Assembly (NCBI GenBank): GCA_003260075.1
Contig: QLIY01000381.1
Span: forward strand, 19,865 to 83,864
DNA length: 64,000 bases
DNA from: Phallusia mammillata
Lineage: Eukaryota > Chordata > Ascidiacea > Phlebobranchia > Ascidiidae
Direction: 5' to 3'
The notes below the pieces were generated by a model that worked only from the letters and a program-made list of their open reading frames with translations, was not told where the DNA came from and did no database searches. This document shows, piece by piece, positions 60,463 to 64,000 of the stretch. How positions within the stretch are numbered: the first letter of the stretch is position 1; each line of letters starts with the position of its first letter. A program made the translations under genes and the position numbers.

Positions 60463-62802
60463 GCTGACTGCATGTTTTTGGGTTGTGCTTGTGTACGAAG
60501 CGTGATGGATAACAAGCGTGTGGAGCCTACATATCAAACGCATGTTTTTGATTGGATAAAATTAACTCATTTTGCAGTGATTGGTGCTGTTGGCTGCACA
60601 AGCTAAATAAGTCCTACAATTGTCAAATGAAATAAATGATTATGTAATATATTTAGAGTTTAGTCATTTTATCTAATTCAAGTAGCAATTTAAATGTATC
60701 TTTGCACTGACATTCATATAAACGTAAACTACCAATCGTGATTCCATTTTTAGCAAAATTACGTTATACAGGTGAATCTTTTTCAGATTGAACCATTCTT
60801 GATTTGTTATTATATTGTTGTTATCGATCAATTCCGTGTGTGTATTTTGTAGCAAGACTTTTGTGCCAATGCTTTAATTTCATATAGTTGAACAAAAATT
60901 TGTAGATTTTGTTATCTCTTGTATTTCAGCGTTGTATGTTGTGCCTTATCTCATATTATGTTCTGCAGCATTTTTGGAATCAGGCATGGCCCTTATCATT
61001 GCAATTGTTCTTGTTTGTTTTCTGGCCGCGTTTCCATTATATTTTATGCATCTGTAATTCGGTGTATGATTAGTGTTTTCCGCTGGTCGTGCAGCGATAA
61101 TATGAATAATAAACCATGTGGCTTCATTTTGCGTGTATTATGCAAAAGATGGTTTGTAACTCGTATCAGGTATAGTGATGCTAACGTTGTTTTTGCCAAA
61201 TGGTTAGAGAGTTACTAACAAATACCGAAGCGTTGTTAACCAGCTTAAACGTCTAAGATGGTAAAAGTTTATATAAACTTATGTTTATATAACTTACGAC
61301 ATATGTCGTGTCACAGTTTAAAAACTTGTTAAAGGAAATGTGGTTGGCAACACTGGGCAAAGTGTTAAATCGTTAGATGGTAATTTCAGCTTTTAAAAAA
61401 CATGCCATTTGGCTCTCGAGATCATCAGTGCAGGGGTGTATGTATCTCCGATACCTGTAGCTGCTCGGTCAACACATTTCCCCAGGCGATTTCCACCTGT
61501 TTATAAGATGCTTATAGCAGATGTATCTGGTTTATTTGATAACATAAACGTCGTGCAATTCCGCTTGATTTGGTCTTTGTTATAATTTAGTTTGTAACGT
61601 CTTCAAGTGGTGTTAAAATCAGATATGCTGCAAAATATTTGTTCAGTAATTTCGTGACTTGAAACCATGTGCTGGGCATTTGGCATAAAGCGCAAAAACA
61701 TTACAAGCGCTATTTTGTATCACAAGGCTTACAGGAGTTAAAGTATCAAAGTAGCTCGCTTTAGAAAATTTGTGTTGTTTCAAAGGTTTACAAAAACTAG
61801 AAAAAAAATGATCAAAACTCGTACAGTCGTAGATGATCATAAATAAGACAATGTTTTCTAATTCTGATACACTTTAACGTTGTAGCCAAGGTTGTGTTTT
61901 AGTTATGCCACTCAACAACATGACTGTAGCAATTATGCCAACAAACATTTCATCAAATGTTTTCCTTGATTTCTTTTTAAATGGCATTCACGTTCATTTC
62001 CCTTTTGTGAGCGTTGTTCATTTGGATCAGTGCCATATATCGTGGAATAAATTTAAAAGCTCAAACGCTTTGCTGCATAAGGTAGAGTTTCAGTCATGCT
62101 CTGCATGTTTAACGCACAATGTTATGTTTTGACTCTTTAGGTTTTGCCGAATCGTCTCACGTTTAGAAATAAAATTCGTGTTTTGTGCTTCTGCCGCGTT
62201 TTAGTATCTTTTTTAGGGCACGTTAATTAACTAAATCTTTTCAACACGTTAGAATGTTTGTTTTTTGGCTTCGTCTTAAAAATCCAATTTGTTTGGCAGA
62301 GTGAAGCGAAATTGAAAGCTCATTACGTAATAAGCGGCTGAGTTTTACGGGCAGTCGTTGCACGATCTGGTATAGCAATGTGGCTGACCGTTGTCTTGCA
62401 GACGTAGTGAAACAGAAAAAAGAGCCAACAATTTAAAGAAATAGGCCGTCATTTGTCGAGGTTACAATTTATTTGTCCTGCAGAGAAGAACTTGTCGCAG
62501 AAGTAAACTTGTTGTGATAGGTGTTTGTAAACACAAAAACGAAAACAAGTAGCCAGAAGTAACAACTGTTTGAAAGATATTTTTTGTAATACAAAATCTG
62601 AAAGAGATGTGACAAATTAAACAAATTATCTAGAAAAAATGAACCCGGACATTTTATTTGTTGGGTGTTGTGAGGTGATTAAGCTTCTCAACGTGTCACT
62701 GCAAAAAAAAATCTTCCCTATTTTAACTAAGAGGGTTTTCGCTTTTGTTCTAGATTTGTACGGTTTGTAGACCTGTTTACGTAACAATCATTAGGCTACA
62801 CA
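60463..62802. other. Spacer between FATP copies 2 and 3
   Basis: AATAAA at 60631-60636 is the likely poly(A) signal of copy 2. The remaining 2.1 kb has no recognisable exon; a 99-codon frame at 60919-61218 resembles no family. Promoter and 5' UTR of copy 3 should lie at the right end. A possible acceptor (ATCATTAG) is only eight bases before its ATG. Confidence 0.45.
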
Positions 62803-63733
62803 ATGATCATTTTGTCGTATTTGCTGGGTGCACCGCTTGCCGTGGTAGGTTCAATATGGTGGCTGATCAAGAAGTTTTACCCTTGGCTGGCAGAAGACAT
62901 CACCTATGCGAAACAATTTTCAAGCCTTAAATCTAAAAACAAAAAATGGGAGAAGTCCAATCTTGTCCTATATGATATGTAAGCTAATCTTTTGTGTAGC
63001 TTTACAATGATTCAGGAAATACTTAAGGTTTTGTCGCAGGCTTCAAATGCAAGCAAAGAAGATCGGAGATCAGAAATTTGTTTTGTACGAGGATGAGGTG
63101 TGGACTTACAAGCAGATGCTGGGCTGGTCCAACAAATGCTGCAGAGCGTTGAGCTCTAAAGGAATGCAATCTGGCGACAAGGTAAAATGACAAAGTATAT
63201 TTGATACTTTTTTAACTTTAACGTAGCCGGTATTTTTACAACGTGCTGATTTTCCAATGTTTATTCACTTTGTATTACCAATTTATTTCTGTTTAGAATA
63301 GGAAACAAAAAAATAATAATTTTACCCAGTAAAAGATTATTTGATTGCCTGTAATATAGATTGCCTTGTTTATGATGAACGAACCGGCATATCTAGCTAT
63401 GTGGGTTGGGAGTACGGCACTCGGGGTTGTACCAGCTTTTCTTAACACCAATGTTCGAACGAAGTCCCTACTCCACTGCATCGACATTGCCGAAGTCAAG
63501 CTCTTAATAGTTGGGAAAGACCCTCATTTGTTCGAGGTAAAATATGTTGTTAGTTGTCTGACTGATGCGTTTAAAAAAAAGTTCTATGCAAAATAGATTT
63601 CTGTTTCTCACAAATTCATTTTTTGCATTACAGGCTATCATCCAAATCAAAGACGATCTTCAGGAACGCGACATTACTGTATATGTGTATGGGGAGCAAA
63701 CGGACGAATATGAATCGTTTTCCAACCTAGTAG
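62803..63733 (+). CDS. Fatty acid transport protein, tandem copy 3 (5' part, continues past window)
   Basis: Four exons are visible: 62803-62978, 63040-63181, 63360-63536 and 63634-63733. The last ends at GTACGT in the same phase as in copies 1 and 2, and exon 5 is expected beyond 64000. Exon lengths equal the other copies except exon 1, which is one codon longer (176 bases). The N-terminus has the membrane helix (LSYLLGAPLAVVGSIWWLI). Exon 2 has the [18 protein letters not shown] block, and exon 3 FMMNEPAYLAMWVGS and [19 protein letters not shown], clearly closer to copy 2 than to copy 1. Same predicted role: activation and uptake of long-chain fatty acids. Catalytic exons lie outside, so intactness cannot be judged. 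Confidence 0.88.
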
Positions 63734-64000
63734 GTACGTAAAAGTCATATTTTCCTTTCGTATTTTTTTACTCGGTAATACAACCAGTACATGGAGCAAC
63801 ATGGCGTGATCACATGGCTACAGTTGAATGTTTTGTCCTTGCCCTCACCCTTACCATGCATAAACGTGCTATTACATTCATGCGTCATGCGAAACTGGCC
63901 TCAGGGTTAAATTGGTAGTACTGACTTGGATGTGGCGTGACGTTGTCTGAAATTTGCACTTTGGACTGTGTACAATTTGAAACTTTCCACAAAACTATCG
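63734..64000. other. Start of FATP copy 3 intron 4
   Basis: No exon seen. The sequence runs off the window. Confidence 0.5.

Noticed and set aside
60919-61218. 99-codon frame between FATP copies 2 and 3
   Set aside because: Cys-rich but unlike any family, no splice partner; likely chance in the spacer.
1-64000. CRISPR arrays, bacterial operons or phage sequence
   Set aside because: No regularly spaced repeats or prokaryotic gene organisation; intron-rich animal genes throughout.

Overview
The window is animal nuclear DNA and reads like the genome of a solitary ascidian, probably Ciona. The DNA is AT-rich, genes are split into many short exons with GT..AG introns, and the gene families are chordate: a muscle ankyrin repeat protein, a 5-HT7-type serotonin receptor, GPAT1 and FATPs. 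Where contigs join, the same stretch is present twice with roughly 1-3% mismatches. That points to a very heterozygous source animal, as in Ciona. I cannot fix the species.

Layout: (1) 29-1876 (+), the 3' part of a MARP (ANKRD1/ANKRD2-like) gene. (2) About 2.1-21.7 kb, a long stretch with no convincing gene, only two or three possible orphan exons and assembly duplications. (3) 21701-27673 (+), a six-exon 5-HT7-like receptor whose third-loop exon is interrupted by a gap. (4) 28469-29034 (-), an orphan, frame-broken PIEZO exon. (5) 29.1-30.3 kb, palindromic and inverted repeats and gaps. (6) 30723-31541 (+), a two-exon gene for an unknown 127-residue single-pass membrane protein. (7) 32281-41279 (-), a complete 19-exon mitochondrial glycerol-3-phosphate acyltransferase (GPAM). 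(8) 43549-45199 and 45873-48060 (-), two tandem PGP-type HAD phosphatases with identical exon lengths. (9) 48971-54568, 55423-60462 and 62803-window end (+), three tandem fatty acid transport protein (SLC27/FATP) genes, the last one cut by the window.

From 32 to 64 kb every recognisable gene fits one pathway. FATPs activate and import long-chain fatty acids. GPAM joins acyl-CoA to glycerol-3-phosphate. PGP-family enzymes can dephosphorylate glycerol-3-phosphate or phosphoglycolate. The GPAM, PGP and FATP assignments are strong; a shared regulatory logic is inference.

Two things matter for any reader. First, all twelve long G runs look like assembly gaps written as G: nine are 10 or 11 bases and three are 55-69 bases, and most of the short ones are flanked by duplicated contig ends. 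They create a false frameshift and a false poly-glycine in the receptor. Second, introns and spacers hold several small DNA transposons, most with exact 8-bp target duplications and hAT-like ends, plus one pogo-like element. Exon boundaries below were read by eye from splice sites, reading phase and family similarity. GPAM, both phosphatases and the two complete FATPs close in frame over all exons.
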